The notes under the pieces are model-generated. The model saw only the letters and a program-made list of their open reading frames with translations, made no database searches and was not told where the DNA came from. Source: Palaemon carinicauda (Eukaryota; Arthropoda; Malacostraca; Decapoda; Palaemonidae). From it: a stretch of DNA of 64,000 nt. Location of the stretch: assembly GCF_036898095.1 (NCBI RefSeq), contig NC_090728.1, positions 83,614,891-83,678,890 of the forward strand, read 5' to 3'. The first letter of the stretch is position 1, and every line of letters starts with the position of its first letter. The translations under genes and the position numbers were made by a program. Positions 20,866 through 33,170 of this stretch are shown here, piece after piece.

Positions 20866-22548
20866 TCATTGTTTGTGCTGAGGACGTGCACCCCTTCCTC
20901 CTCTGCCGCCCCGATGTCTGGGACCCCTGGATGTGTCTCTTCTGTCAGAGCGGCCTCTGCCCCCTCTTTTTCTCTTGTGATATTGAAAAGATGACGACCC
21001 CTGCTCGTACACTGGGTTGAAGGCTGGAGACTGTGTCGCCACGGGCTGAGGTACAGCAAAAACAGTATGAGGGATGGCGGCGGTGGATGGAGCAAACAAC
21101 TTCCGATGGTAGGTCGATTTGTGAGACCTCTTAGGCTGAGGTCCTCCACCAGGGGTTAACTTCCTCTTCGAAGAGATTCCCCACTTCTGGAACAGGCTCT
21201 TATTCTCATCCACAGCTTTATCCATAACCGCTTTCCTTAACTTCTGAGGAAAGAGGTCTTTTCCCCATATGCTAGAATCGATGAGACGTTTTGGCTCGTG
21301 GCGGATAGTGGCTGAAGCAAGTACATGTTCTCTACAGGCTCTAGGTCCTGAAAGAAAGCATAAAGATCCTTCATAAAGGTGGCAAGATGAGTCTTTGCCA
21401 ACAAGGAAAAGACTGGAGCATCCGTAAAATTCCCAATCATCATCTCCGTGAAGCACAGGAGAGACATTGAAGCTGATAACTTCTCTCTGGTCTCCATTTC
21501 AGCCTTAAGAAGGCGTTCGGGAATCCTGGGCAGTTTCTCATTAAACTGGCGGCTAGCTACATCCTTATCCAATTTTCCCTCGGCAAAAGTAAATTGGACA
21601 TCCACCCAGTGGTCAGCATCATGTGGGAGGATAAGTGACCCTAGTTTGCACTCTTCCAACACTGGGAGAGACTTACCCTCACGAATGGCTTCTTCACAGC
21701 CACAAAGCCCTTCGAAGCAAATGGGAATACCATTATTTCCGGAGCCACAAAATTGGCTAATCTTTTACCAAAGGCGCCAAGCTGTGTATTAATACACCCT
21801 GCCGTCTTCATTTCTTTCACTGCCAGGTGTTGAGCCCTTGTATGTTCCTGAAGAATTATTTCTTTAGGGATGGTGTCATCCCTCAACGGAGCCCCTTCAG
21901 CTAACCTCACGAAGAAAAAGGGATAGGCATCAATATCTGGGTAAAAATCCAGACCAGCTATCGATCTGGAGCCTAGCCCTTTGCCAATGTGGAGGATGCC
22001 CTCGGAAAGCACCGCATGGCCAGCATACCTCCAGGGATTTTGCTGCGTGCAGTAAGGTAGCTGTGAGGGCAAGACTTTATCCTTAGTCAGTTCCTCTTGC
22101 TTCCTCAAAGCTTGGATCTCTTCACGCAAGGCTTTAAACATCATCAGCTGATATTGCTGATTCCCTTCCATGAAAGCTTTCATGTTAGCCAAAAGTATCG
22201 GATCCACAGAAGTACCCAATGTACTCGGGAACTGAGTGGGCTCCAAAAGCTCCGCAGGAGATGGCGGGGGAAAAGAAGCCGGAACCGTTCCCGTCACGAA
22301 AGATGTAATCGTTGCCGTAGACAGTGAGGCCATTGTCGTAGTGGAGGCTGAAGTGGAAGATACCATCATCCATCTCCGACAGGTAAGAATCATCCACCGG
22401 AGGGAGGGGTTCTTCATCCGACTCCACCATAGAAAGGAGAGTCGATTTTCTACCCAGGGCGAGAGAGGAGACTGTAGACGTCCTCTCAGAGTGAAGGCTC
22501 ATAGCACCCAATGCCTCGTCGACTTGTAGCTGGACGGTTGGGAGGGGT
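20866..22548 (-). pseudogene. D2 gag-like gene, main part
   Basis: It is in pieces: 22511-22185 and 22417-21641 (QQNPWRYAGHAVLSEG, FYPDIDAYPFFFVRL), then 21662-21237 and 21456-20866, which ends in a KRGGRGRSDRRDTSRG-type basic RG-rich tail. Frame breaks occur near 21650 and 21350. PB1 separates it from its Cys/His exon. Confidence 0.75.
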
Positions 22549-22859
22549 TTAACATGTTAACCGTCACCCACGTGATAAACTGTTCACCACTATCTACAGT
22601 ATTCAGTACCGTCTTCATCGGTATACTCCGTTCATGTCTTTAACTGCTTATCTCAAGTCATCAGTCTTGTGATAATACGTTTACTCGTATAGTAAAGTAT
22701 AGGATCCCCAATTGGCAACACTCAGCATATGTAAGCTGTAGATAGAAACTCATATGATGTCTGGCAACTATTTTTCTGAAGGTAGCTTGATGTTAGAAAA
22801 CTGGATTCCCCTCAGTGCACTTCGGGCGTTCATGCAGAGAAGGTAATTTGCAGTTCCTA

Positions 22860-23226
22860 AAAGCGGCCTAAAGAGGAAGGTTGTTTCTTTAGATGAAATA
22901 AATGGTATTCTTGATGAGGAATCTGATAACGATAACCTTTTTGACAATGAGAGCTCTAGTTCTGAATCCTCCAGTGATGAGGATATTGAAGAAACAAACT
23001 TTTCTTCCGATGCTGAGAGCGAAGATGACTTCTCATTGCCGACTGACTGGACAACGAGAGGGAGAGAGAGAGATCTCTTTGCTTTTGTTGCTGATCCTGG
23101 TGTAAAATTTAGCGTTGAAGATAAAGAGAACCCATTAGAATATTTTGAGAAATACTTTGATGATGAAATTATTAATTATTTAGTGAAAGAAACAGATTTG
23201 CTAATCAATTTAGAGATGAGAATGTA
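22860..23226 (+). pseudogene. PB1 transposase N-terminal region (frame-shifted)
   Basis: An acidic, Ser-rich frame (ESDNDNLFDNESSSSESSSD) leads into PLEYFEKYFDDEIINYLVKE, the entry to the piggyBac DDE domain. A single missing base near 23191 throws it out of frame with the main ORF. An AG acceptor-like TAATTTGCAG at about 22842-22851 may precede this exon. Confidence 0.75.
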
Positions 23227-23232
23227 GAACAT

Positions 23233-24537
23233 TTGTCACCGCAATCACGAGTACATAAATGGTTTGACACTTGCACACGTGAAATGAGAGTCTTTATAGG
23301 TCTACTTATTTTACAGGGCATTGATTTTAAGTGTGATAATTCTATGTACTTCTCAACTCGAGAGAGTGTTTTTTCTTTCTTTCGAAAGATGAGTGGTCGT
23401 AGATTTGACTTGTTGCATAAATTCTTACATTTGGTTGACAATACTACTATAACAGATGGACCATGTAGAAAGTTAGCAAAAATAAAACCATTCAGTGATC
23501 TTATTTTGAAGAAATTTATGAACAATTACATTCCAAGTAGGAACGTATCTGTGGAGGAGTCTTTGTTAGGATGGAACGGAAATTTATCATGGGTTCAGTA
23601 TATACCAGCTAAACGTAAAAGGTTTGGAATAAAGTTCTATGAACTTCGTGAAAGTTCTACTGGTTATATATGGAACTTTTTCATTTATACAGGTAAAGAC
23701 ACGCAATACATGGAAAAATACTTGGATATTCCTGTGTCTAATAGGATTGTTTCCTCTCTTGTGGATCCTCTTTTGAGCAAGGGCTATCGTTTATGTACAG
23801 ATAATTTTTATACAAGTTCAACATTGGCAGATTCACTTGTTGATGAGGCAACTGATACTGTCGGTACTGTAAGGGTCACTAGAAAGGACGTGCCAGCAAA
23901 AATAAAAGGATCTAAACTGAAAAAAGGTGAAAAAGTAGCAGAATTCCGGAAAAAATCTATGGTACTAAAATGGAAAGATAAAAAGGATGTATGTGTTCTG
24001 AGTACAATGCATGGTGACTCTATGATAAAAGTAAAATCTAGGAGAGGGAAAGAAATGTATAAACTAAAGGCAGTTGCAGATTATGATGAAAACATGGGCG
24101 GGGTTGATTTGTCTGATAACCTTTTGGTTCATTTTTCGACTGCAAGAAATAGACTGAAGAAATATTACAAGAAAGTGTTTCGACATTTGTTAGACTTGTC
24201 TATTCTAAATTGCTATATTACATATAGAGCTCTTGGGGGGAGGGTTGTAAGACGTGAGTTTATTTTGAGGATTAGTGAAAGACTGATCATCAAATATGCT
24301 GAAGAAAGACCTGTTCCCTTGCGCAGGCCCCCGCAACTTGCAGCGAAACCTTCGCGAATGATTGGCAGGCACTTTCCTGATTATTGTCCACCTACAGACA
24401 AAAAGAAGAGGCCTCTAAGGACTTGTTCACAGTGCCGGAAGAACAAAATAAGAAAGGAGAGCTCATATTGGTGCAAGGACTGTGAAGTAGGATTGTGTGT
24501 AGCCCCTTGCTTTAGGGAATGCCCCACAAAAGAATAA
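23233..24537 (+). CDS. PB1 piggyBac transposase, main part
   Basis: This 434-codon ORF has the DDE_Tnp_1_7-type core: VHKWFDTCTREMRVFIGLLI, YIPAKRKRFGIKFYELRES, LCTDNFYTS (catalytic Asp190) and MGGVDLSD (Asp292). The first catalytic aspartate of the family (VDES context) is Glu108 here (VSVEESLLGW). A C-terminal cysteine-rich domain (about 398-430: C..C, WC..C, LC...CF..C) matches the family's DNA-end binding finger. The ATG at 23233 is internal to the ancestral protein because of the upstream frameshift. It is probably not active. Confidence 0.92.
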   Translation: MSPQSRVHKWFDTCTREMRVFIGLLILQGIDFKCDNSMYFSTRESVFSFFRKMSGRRFDLLHKFLHLVDNTTITDGPCRKLAKIKPFSDLILKKFMNNYIPSRNVSVEESLLGWNGNLSWVQYIPAKRKRFGIKFYELRESSTGYIWNFFIYTGKDTQYMEKYLDIPVSNRIVSSLVDPLLSKGYRLCTDNFYTSSTLADSLVDEATDTVGTVRVTRKDVPAKIKGSKLKKGEKVAEFRKKSMVLKWKDKKDVCVLSTMHGDSMIKVKSRRGKEMYKLKAVADYDENMGGVDLSDNLLVHFSTARNRLKKYYKKVFRHLLDLSILNCYITYRALGGRVVRREFILRISERLIIKYAEERPVPLRRPPQLAAKPSRMIGRHFPDYCPPTDKKKRPLRTCSQCRKNKIRKESSYWCKDCEVGLCVAPCFRECPTKE

Positions 24538-24788
24538 TAATACATATATGTATATTGCTCATTCAGTATTATGTAGCCTTTTGAATTGAAATAATAGAAG
24601 TATTAATTGTTTTTTTATTCCAGTATTTAATTAAGATTCCTACTTTTAACTATATATACAAATTATAAGCATAAAAAATTTATATTAACATTGAAAAATT
24701 ATCATTAGTGAAATGACCGCTCAGGGCAAAAAAAGCGTGACGGTACGGTAGCGGCAATGTGGTCCAGGGGGGACGCTTAACAGGTTAA

Positions 24789-25141
24789 GGGTGAAAGTGA
24801 CCCAAAACTGAATCAGGTGCTGCCTTGGGGAAGAGGATATCCTTCCACTCAGTAGAGGGGAGGAAAGTGGCCTTCGGATCTGTGTTCTTCTTGAATCCCC
24901 TTACCCAGGTGCGAAGGGATCACTGGAAGAATACCTGGTTGTCCTCGGAGATATCCTTCGAAATCCAACCCGAATGATGCAGGTCCTTGCAAACACTGCT
25001 ACTCTGCGGATCCCAGTATGAGACTGGACCCTTCATCTTCCAATACTTTGCATGGGTGCGGCAAGTATTGTGACCGCAAGGATGCCTCACAGTCCTGTCA
25101 CAAATCTGCACTCTACAGTGCATCAACGTCATAAACGCCGC
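24789..25141 (-). pseudogene. D2 gag Cys/His exon
   Basis: After acceptor TTTTCTCCTTACAG (ending 25142) the frame reads AAFMTLMHCRVQIC, HPCGHNTCRTHAKYW and YWDPQSSSVC. A TGA at 24920-24922 interrupts it before SLRTWVRGFKKN. It is the homologue of the D1, D3 and D5 modules. One of the late Cys is Ser here. Confidence 0.7.
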
Positions 25142-26599
25142 CTGTAAGGAGAAAAAGAGTAAAATGAGTCCATGGGTCTCTTACAGTCACCAAAGGCTGG
25201 AAAGAATGGATTAGTAACATTCTATGCTGACAATAAAGGGAATAGTAATCCCCAAACTGTGTGTAATTGTAATTGGTGAGAAAGTAGGAGATAAAGTACA
25301 AAATGTCTACATCCCTATTAAGGACATTAGGTTTGAATGAATAGCCTCTAAAGATAGTTGCTATAGGCTCAAATGAAACAATGGGGGAGGAGGGTATGTG
25401 CATGGATAGAACCGTTGCTCCTATATCTCCGTAGAGAAATAGCCAATAGAAGGCAATGGAACAGGTAATCTAAATAGATTAAGCAATCGACGCATCGATT
25501 AATGAGCAAGAGTCTATAGCAACATAAAGACTATAAATGCAGGTTGATAACCTCACTTAGGGAGAACCCAATATAGGGATCTAGCCTATGGAGTTATCAA
25601 CCATCTATCCAATCCACACCCTCAAAGGGGAATGGACAAATTGATGGAAAACCAATAACCATGTGTTGTGGTTATTTGTATGCCTAGACACGGAAGACCT
25701 TTCGTAAAAGAGACTCCCATGTCCAGCATACATAGAGAAGCCTCAAAAGTGGAAGGAATAAGGCCTTTATGTTGATCTGTAGCTGTAGTTGCCTACAGTC
25801 AGTAGAGAACTCACCTTATTGTAGATAAAGCGGTCTCAAAAGGACGGAAAGACGTGTGCCCTAAAGGTACCATCGTTGCCGGAAGTACCGCCATCGCTCT
25901 GGTAACGGCATTGTCGCCAACGTGTTAATCACCCTAAGGCGCTGGCACAGTGATAATTCCCATAGACATACTAGCCCCCCCGCCAGTAATGGCAATGGTG
26001 GCATGTATTATGGCGGCGGAGGCAAACGGCAGTGGTTTCAGCAGAAACACTATGCCGTATGGGAAGGCAGTGTAGCTAGAAGCGGCACTGCCATAAGTAG
26101 CGACGCATCGCCAGTACAGGTACTACAGGATAGTATGCCGTTAGGAGGCGACAAGGCCGTTAGGTACCAGCACCGCCATCAGTCTAACAGCTCACCCCTC
26201 ATGGAGAAGCATGCTGACGGCTCTGGAGGGGCAGATTCCAGAGAGAACCAGCACCCACCAACAACAAATGCAAATACACAGCAGCAAAATAACAAAATTC
26301 ATGCAATGTCAGTCCCAGAAAGGCTAACCACAGACAGAGGTAATGACATGGGGTAGTATGCCCGTGCACTATATGAGTATCTTTAACCGTTTCATAACAA
26401 TCCTGAGAACAGAGGCAAAAGCAGAGAAGTCAGGCTCAGAAAGAAATCGGGATTTAATCCGAGGGTTACCCCAACAAGGAAGAGTCTCTAGACTGAGACA
26501 CGTCAGGCCACCACGCCGTGAATCCCAGAGAGAATGAAACTTCTAAATAAACGCCGTGCTGTCAGAGACGGCAAAGCCAGAAAAAGACTAAGTAAAAGA

Positions 26600-26925
26600 T
26601 GCCACAGCTCAATCGAGAAATCCCAGAGGCTAGGAAGTCAGCTCACCGACATATTGAGATTACCCTTTGCAAAGGGGAGCTCTGATGGACTGCACGGACC
26701 CAGCATGGGGAATCACGAACGAATGTAGCATGGCAGACCAACGGATTCGCCAGCGAAGGTTAGGCTAAGCATGGATGTAGCAAGTCGATCGAGAAATCCC
26801 AAAGGCTAAGAGGAACGGCAGTACAGGAAGTCAGCATACCAACAGTTTGAGATCACCTTTCGCAAAGGGGAACTCCAAAGTACTGCACAGACCTAGCATA
26901 GGAAATCACAAGCGATTGTAGCACG
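26600..26925. repeat. Diverged tandem duplication in D2 intron
   Basis: Two segments (about 26605-26732 and 26785-26925) share TCGAGAAATCCCARAGGCTA, TTTGCAAAGGGG/TTCGCAAAGGGG, GACTGCAC or TACTGCAC and CCTAGCAT or CCCAGCAT in the same order, with many substitutions. Confidence 0.7.
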
Positions 26926-27818
26926 ACGGCCAAGAACCTAAACGGTCTAAAGTACCAGAGGATCGAAGACAGGCGGGCATAATTACTCAGTAAACTAGTA
27001 TAACTGAGGTAAAAAACCCCTAAGGGAAAAAGCCACTGCCACCGAGTCCAGTAAGAAAGACCTAAACGCCATCGGCTGGCCCGTCTCCAACAAAATTTTT
27101 ACCGCTCTCTAGGCTAGGCCATCCGCAACTGACACGCACCAACAAAAACGTAAAATGCAATACAGTGAACCCTCGTTTATCGCGGTAGATAGGTTCCAGA
27201 CCCGGCCGCGATAGGTGAAAATCCGCGAAGTAGTGACACCATATTTACCTATTTATTTAACACGTATATTCAGACTTTTAAAACCTTCCCTTGTACGTAG
27301 TACTGTTAACAAACTACCCTTTAATGTACAGAACACTTAATGCATGTACTAACGTACCCTAAACTAAAACAGGCACAAATATTAAGGGCGACTTTATATC
27401 ATGCGTTTCCTAAACACGCCAAAAAGCACGATAAAAAATGGCAACCAATGTTTTGTTTACGTTTATCTCTGATTATAATGAAGAAACAAACGCATTTACA
27501 CATCTATGTATAGGTTAGTTTCTGCATTGATTATATTGATTATTCAGTACAGTATGTTGATTTGGTTATTACTAATGTTTTACTTAATTTTTCTTAGGAC
27601 TTCCAAATGAAATGTTTTTCTTTATGACGCCGCCTGAAACGACGGCGTCATAAAGTACGCTCAGTAAACAAACTAAGGAATTTAACGCGCATGATGAAAG
27701 TGATAAATAATGATATTACAGTAAAAGCTTTAATAAAATATGTTATTACAAATATTATTTACCGTATCTAGCCCTATATAAAATCATACATACGTAGCAA
27801 AGCAGGAAAACAATCTAC

Positions 27819-27821
<3 letters not shown>

Positions 27822-27859
<38 letters not shown>
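27822..27859. repeat. (GA)n microsatellite
   Basis: About 19 GA units inside the MITE, complementary to the (CT)n tracts at 28062 and 28587. Confidence 0.95.
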
Positions 27860-27861
<2 letters not shown>

Positions 27862-28057
27862 GTTTTACATACGTAGATGTAAATTTCAAACAAAAAAAAA
27901 TAGCCCCATTTCATATAAAATAGATTACAAATATTTTACTTTATCATATTACAGTAGTCTGTATAATACTGTAAAGTTCAGTACAGTATGTTGTTGTTAA
28001 AGTCGTGGCGATGAAATTCTCACGAAACAAAAACACGCCATTTGAGTACAACAGCTG

Positions 28058-28061
<4 letters not shown>

Positions 28062-28114
<53 letters not shown>
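28062..28114. repeat. (TC)n microsatellite
   Basis: About 26 TC units inside the MITE. Confidence 0.95.
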
Positions 28115-28120
<6 letters not shown>

Positions 28121-28586
28121 GTTATACAATACTTACATTTAGATGAAGAAACTAAAATTAGTTTTCTTAGTGTCAATTAAATACGAAACGAAATAATTAG
28201 GCCGAGTCTACATCCATTTCAATCATAGCTAAAAATATGGCATCCGATTTCATCAGCAAACCACTATTTTTTGGGAAATATCATTTTATTCCAGAAAATT
28301 GCCACTCTTTAAATAGTTAATTGCACATTAAGAAAGCGTGTACTTTTGTTTTTAAATTTTGGGTTTGTTTTAAAAATCGAGTATTGTTGACCTTTTTTTT
28401 TTTTACTTTTGGCTGTGATTAGATCAGCTGTCATCTAGCTGCCGCTCTTGAGTGTGTACGAATACACTAACAAAGTATCATTTATACCATTTCTTAACTT
28501 ATTCAAACCGTCTACAGTATACAGTTGATATTACATAAGCACCAATGTGTTATAACCTATCAAATTTTTTTTTTATTACATTTAAA

Positions 28587-28588
28587 CC

Positions 28589-28668
<80 letters not shown>
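28587..28668. repeat. Poly-C plus (CT)n microsatellite
   Basis: A run of C residues is followed directly by about 35 CT units. Confidence 0.95.
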
Positions 28669-28671
<3 letters not shown>

Positions 28672-29194
28672 GGCTACTTTTCACTACCTCCCATTCCTTA
28701 CCTCTCTCTATCTCTCTAACAAATGATATCTTTGTTGCTCCTCAAAGTTTCATTTATATTGAAAATCAATTACGATTCAATTTTCCTTACTTTCTCCAAT
28801 CTCGCACCATCGGTCACATCGCGGTATTTTCGATATTTCTGGAAAATCCGTGATATATGTATATACATGGGTTATGAAAAAAATCCGCGAAGTGGTGAAT
28901 CTGCGATGGTCGAACCGCGAAGTAGCGAGGGTTCACTGTAATGCAATGTAAATGCAAACATAAAATAGAGCCCAAAGCATCGTAATGCTAAAATAATACT
29001 AGCTAATGTGAAACTTGTAAACTAAACCAAGTGTACACGAGAAATAAGGGGTGTCGAGTACAATAACAAGATGCTCAAGCTAGCTGGACTCGGAGCGCTT
29101 CGGCTCCCTCATCGTGAAAGCTAAATAACTTTCCCCATAGGGATCCAAAACACCTACAGCTAAAGTAAACTGTAAAGGGAGGTTGGTATTCAAC

Positions 29195-29217
29195 TTAGAC
29201 GACGAAGTAAAAGCCAT
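29195..29217 (-). CDS. D2 conserved leader ATG (putative 5' exon)
   Basis: The frame begins MAFTSSSK and is followed by GTTGAATA. It is equivalent to the leaders of D1, D3 and D5 and lies just inside the left terminal repeat. Confidence 0.4.
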
Positions 29218-29294
29218 CATACGAAGAAAAACTTCAAAAAACGTGATAAAGAACGCACAACGAAACAACAACAACTGTAGGATATGCTGCAAAC

Positions 29295-29597
29295 AAAGGA
29301 ATGAGGCATCAGAGACAAACGGGGCCACCTTAGGGAGAGAGGGTATGTAACGGCTCCTCACTTATCCTTCCCCCTAGTTGACTAGAGTGGGTAAAGTCTG
29401 TTGGGTGTGCAGATATCTATGGTTATCTTCGTATACGTCCCTGATTTTACCCCGATATCTTCGGATAGTCGTTCCAGGGGTTAGAACCCTGTGATACCTG
29501 GCGGTAATTCTCTTGTAATATCACTCGCAGAAATATTATTCAGTAGGAAGCTGCCGAAGGGAACTTCCATCAGGACAACATGGCTCGAGCCCAAAAA
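29295..29597 (-). repeat. D2 left inverted terminal repeat
   Basis: It ends in CATGGCTCGAGCCCAAAAA and is the reverse complement of 8250-8577, with scattered substitutions that indicate greater age than D3. Confidence 0.88.
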
Positions 29598-30727
29598 TGT
29601 GTACATATGTATAAATATGTATACTGTATGTGTATATGTATGTATGAATGTATATATGTATGTATATGTTACAAACAAAAACAATGGAAAAGATGTATAT
29701 TCACATTGTTTTGATTTCATAATGAGATACTAATGTGCGAATAAAATATTTCAATCACAATTATTGGATTCAGTTAAGTGAAACATCTGTGTCGTTAAAA
29801 TCCTTATTATTATAAACATAGTAGTTTTTGCCACAAAAATGGACATAAAGTTTGATAATTTTTTTAGGATAAGTGCTTACAATCTAGCATATTTTTTGAT
29901 TGTCCCGTTTTCAAGCAGCAAAATATTTCAAGTATTTGGGACAAATCCTTTACCTTTAAAACACCATAAAACATAATTCATATTTGGTGAAAAAACTCAT
30001 CAGTTTCATGTGACCTAATTTGCATTTGGTAATTATCATTTTGCCTCTATTATTAATAGGTGTATGAGCATCTGAAAAAAATATGTAATATCATATATTA
30101 ATGAAAAGGAAATTTTATCAGGTATGTGATAATAATTGTCGTAAAGTCCGATCTTGTATAGTTTCAGCGCTAAGATGAGTTAATTAAAATATCGATAAAA
30201 AGGGGCTGGGTTGTGAAGGCTAATTCATTTGGTGAGTGATAGAGGCTGAAAGGGTTAAAATAAAAGTGACAAATCAGAGGTTTTGTTATTCCAGTCATCA
30301 AATTTTAGTTACAATATATTAGGTAAGATTAATATATTCATTTAAAAAAAAAATTTTTGCCAGGCCTAGTTGAATTAAAAATTTAGCTGATTAATCTAGT
30401 TAAACTGTTAATTAAAGATTATGATATATAAGATGTTATTTATGGTTTCAGTATAATGGAGTCCCTGAGGGAGCAACAACCAAGTTTGGATAAGTGCAGA
30501 CAGACTATCATGTTGTCTGCTACTCTTTCTGCGGGAGTGGAAAAACTGGCAGGTATGAATTAAAGTTTTTTGTTCATTGCATATTTTTTTTAAAGTTTTG
30601 TATGGGATGAAATTTTATATATAAAAAAGGGAACTGTTTTTTTATAATTTTTTAGATAGTGAATTATTAATACAAACTGTTCTCTTATAAACGTGTGGAA
30701 CAATTGTCTTTTAGTGCAATAAGTAAC
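29598..30727. other. AT-rich unassigned stretch
   Basis: 29598-29675 is degenerate GTATAT microsatellite. The rest is AT-rich and I recognise nothing in it beyond a short ATG frame at about 30457 (MESLREQQPSLDK), preceded by an AG and ending near a GGTATG donor-like site, which could be a stray exon or chance. Confidence 0.5.
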
Positions 30728-32121
30728 ATGAATAATATTAAAATTAATAACTTGAATGTCGCGGGTGCTCTCTGCGATAAGGTACCAAAGGATTTGGATG
30801 AATATAGGCCTGCCGATTGGTTGGAAAAAGACACGGATTAAGCTATGCCTTCCCAGAGAAACCCAAAACCACCAATGTGTCTTATAGCTGAATCAAAGCG
30901 AGTTACATTACAGGGAATTATTTTAAAATATGCAAATTAATTCAGAAAAAAGTAGGAACTATTGCACCTTGGGATATATCTCGTTTTGGAAAATAGTTTC
31001 CTTATCCATGCCAAATCAAGTACACAGTCTGTAATACTGTCCAACATAAAAAGAACTAATGATATTAAGTTAGGTTTCAAACCCCATCTAAATTTTAGGT
31101 ACGGAAGGGGAGTAGTTTTTAACAGAGATCTGTATGAATTTACAGAGGAGGAGATACTGGCCATGTGTCCACTAAATGTATGGAAAGTTCACAAAGTCCC
31201 AGGTACATCAGTGATAATCCTTACGTTTCAGGATGCTGATGTACCTTTCCATATTATTATTGAAAACGAAATGATTAAAGTAAAACCATTCAAGCAGAAG
31301 CCACTGCAATGCTTTAATTGTTTTAAATTTGGGCACCTGTTTAAAGTTTGCAAAAATGAGAAAATGTGTGGTATTTGCTCCAAATCTTACCATGGAGAAT
31401 TTGCACTAGGAGCCAGGTGTTTAAATTGCAGGTTGAATCATAAATCCACAGACAAGAGCTGTGAGCTGTATAAGTTGGAGGAAGCTACCCTCAACTAATT
31501 GAATTTAGAACATAGAAGTGTGGGACATGCCAAAAGATTATTAAATAAATCAAATACCTATGCTAAGGCATTAAAATCAAACCAACCTAGTACTGCCAAT
31601 AGCTCTAGAAAAAGAAATATACCATCTGATAAAATATCAAATGACGAGGTAAGCATATTACCTCCTGAGGTTTTACCATGGTGAATTAACACTAGGGCAT
31701 TGCCCATTTCTGTACAGCCTTCGTCCCCCATTACAAAAAGTAGTGCAAATCTCCGTCAGGCCATGTCCTTGCCTGATTTGATGGAGGTTCCACTTAAAAC
31801 TAACACTTGATACACCTGTGGTAGGGAAGGTGCAAAAACCTAGAATCCCACCATCTGTTAATCGTAAAAGAGAGAGAGAGACCTCCATCTCTCTCCCCCT
31901 CCATTAGAAACATTAAAGTTATGACATCAAATAACTTTGATGGTTTATCTGTGGATGTTTTTAATGAACCAGAAGATGAACTGAATAAATCAGAAATTCA
32001 AGTTGAGGTCCACCATCCGCATCAACAAATAGACCAAAAGGATACAAAGAAAAACACAAATATAAAACCCAACATATCAAGACCATCTCTGAAGAAACCT
32101 ACAGGTAATAATGTTAGATAA
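30728..32121 (+). pseudogene. Jockey-like LINE ORF1 (nucleic-acid-binding protein)
   Basis: The start ATG is at 30728 (DKVPKDLDEYRPADWLEKD); stops occur at about 30840 and 30937. From 30962 to 31498 the frame is open for 178 codons, with KVPGTSVIILTFQDADVP and two cysteine knuckles (CFNCFKFGHLFKVC, then CGIC...C..C). This layout is typical of ORF1 of jockey and related non-LTR elements. The remainder (31499-32121) is broken by stops but keeps Lys/Ser-rich composition. It is a retroelement fossil, not a host gene. Confidence 0.75.
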
Positions 32122-32189
32122 AAACTGCTAATGGGAAGACCTCCAAGATGTCTTCAGGAAATAATCCATAGTTTTCTCCTCCATTTTGC

Positions 32190-32520
32190 AATGGAATTTT
32201 CAGGGTTTAAGGGCCAAATATGAAGAACTTAAGCTCCTAATTCATGAAAATTCCCCCATAATTGTGTTTACAGGAAAATGAGCTGGATGCTAACACTCCT
32301 TGTCCTCGAGAGTATGTTTGCTATAGAACACCATATAATCAACAAGTAGGGAGCCATGGCAGAAATCTCATGTACGTTCATTGAGATGTTCCCCAAATAC
32401 CTTTGTCTGTACACCCCTGCAGGCAGTGATTGTATAAATTGATATAGGGAGAAAATATACAACATGTTCTCTGTACTTACCTCCAAGTGAAAATATAATT
32501 GATATCAATATTTATTTACA
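32190..32520 (+). pseudogene. LINE ORF2 start (endonuclease remnant)
   Basis: LQWNFQGLRAKYEELKLLI followed by IIVFTGK resembles the beginning of the apurinic-like endonuclease of jockey-clade ORF2. It quickly runs into stops and shifts. The element is cut off near the microsatellite at 32583, with no RT domain on this strand. Confidence 0.6.
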
Positions 32521-32582
32521 TGATGCTTTAATGTTCTAATGATAACTATGCATTTATAGGGTTAATATACACTTATTGTTAT

Positions 32583-32927
<345 letters not shown>

Positions 32928-33170
32928 AAGGCACTTCCCCCAATTTTAGGGGGTAGCCGACATCAACAAATGAAACAAAACAAAAAAGGGGACCTCTACT
33001 CTCTACGTTCCTTCAGCCTAACCAGGGACTCAACTGAGTTCAGCTGGTACTGCCAGGGTGCCACAGCCCAACCTCCCACATTATCCACCACAGATGAAGC
33101 TTCATAATGCTGAATCCCCTACTGCTGCTACCTCCGCGGTCATCTAAGGCACCAGAGGAAGCAGCAGGGC

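Larger units (their letters stand above)
22553..24784 (+). mobile_element. piggyBac-family transposon PB1
   Basis: The element is 2232 bp with exact TTAA target duplications (22549-22552 and 24785-24788). Imperfect terminal inverted repeats are of the type CMTGTTAASCGTCMCCC. It encodes a piggyBac transposase on the plus strand and is inserted into the gag region of D2, which runs on the minus strand. Confidence 0.93.
27163..28938. mobile_element. TA-flanked non-autonomous DNA transposon (MITE) with Tigger-like ends
   Basis: The element is 1776 bp flanked by TA (27161-27162 and 28939-28940). Its ends are inverted copies of CAGTGAACCCTCG, followed internally by GATAGGTGAAAATCCGCGAAG on the left and related sequence on the right. 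This resembles termini of pogo/Tigger elements. No transposase is seen. It contains (GA)n at 27822-27859, (TC)n at 28062-28114 and a C-run plus (CT)n at 28587-28668. A fragment with the same left end lies at 59353. Confidence 0.85.
25142..29194 (-). other. D2 5' intron-like region
   Basis: It separates the leader ATG (29217) from the Cys/His exon and has grown by insertion of the MITE at 27163-28938. Outside the MITE I see only a diverged direct duplication (26600-26925) and no coding sequence. Confidence 0.55.
8250..29597 (-). mobile_element. DIRS-order retrotransposon D2, decayed and split by three insertions
   Basis: The termini at 8250 (right end) and 29597 (left end) are inverted repeats of about 300 bp that match each other and not those of D3. 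Removing D3, PB1 and the MITE leaves about 8.7 kb, similar to D3. Coding order on the minus strand: leader ATG 29217, Cys/His exon 25141, gag, RT, RNase H-methyltransferase-like, and recombinase, which is cut in two by D3. Multiple frameshifts and stops show it is the oldest member of the nest. It sits in degenerate TA/GTATAT microsatellite on both sides. Confidence 0.85.

Noticed and set aside
24920..24922. TGA shortly before the conserved WVRGF block in both D2 and D3 gag, considered as a recoding (readthrough or selenocysteine) signal
   Set aside because: The two TGAs are not at aligned codons (five versus six codons before the Trp), D1 has an intron there, D5 has TAG and a frame change, and both elements carry other stops. 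Decay is simpler.
30457..30560. Possible small host exon (MESLREQQPSLDK...) with AG and GGTATG borders
   Set aside because: Only one short frame with no partner exon or recognisable domain nearby; insufficient evidence for a gene.
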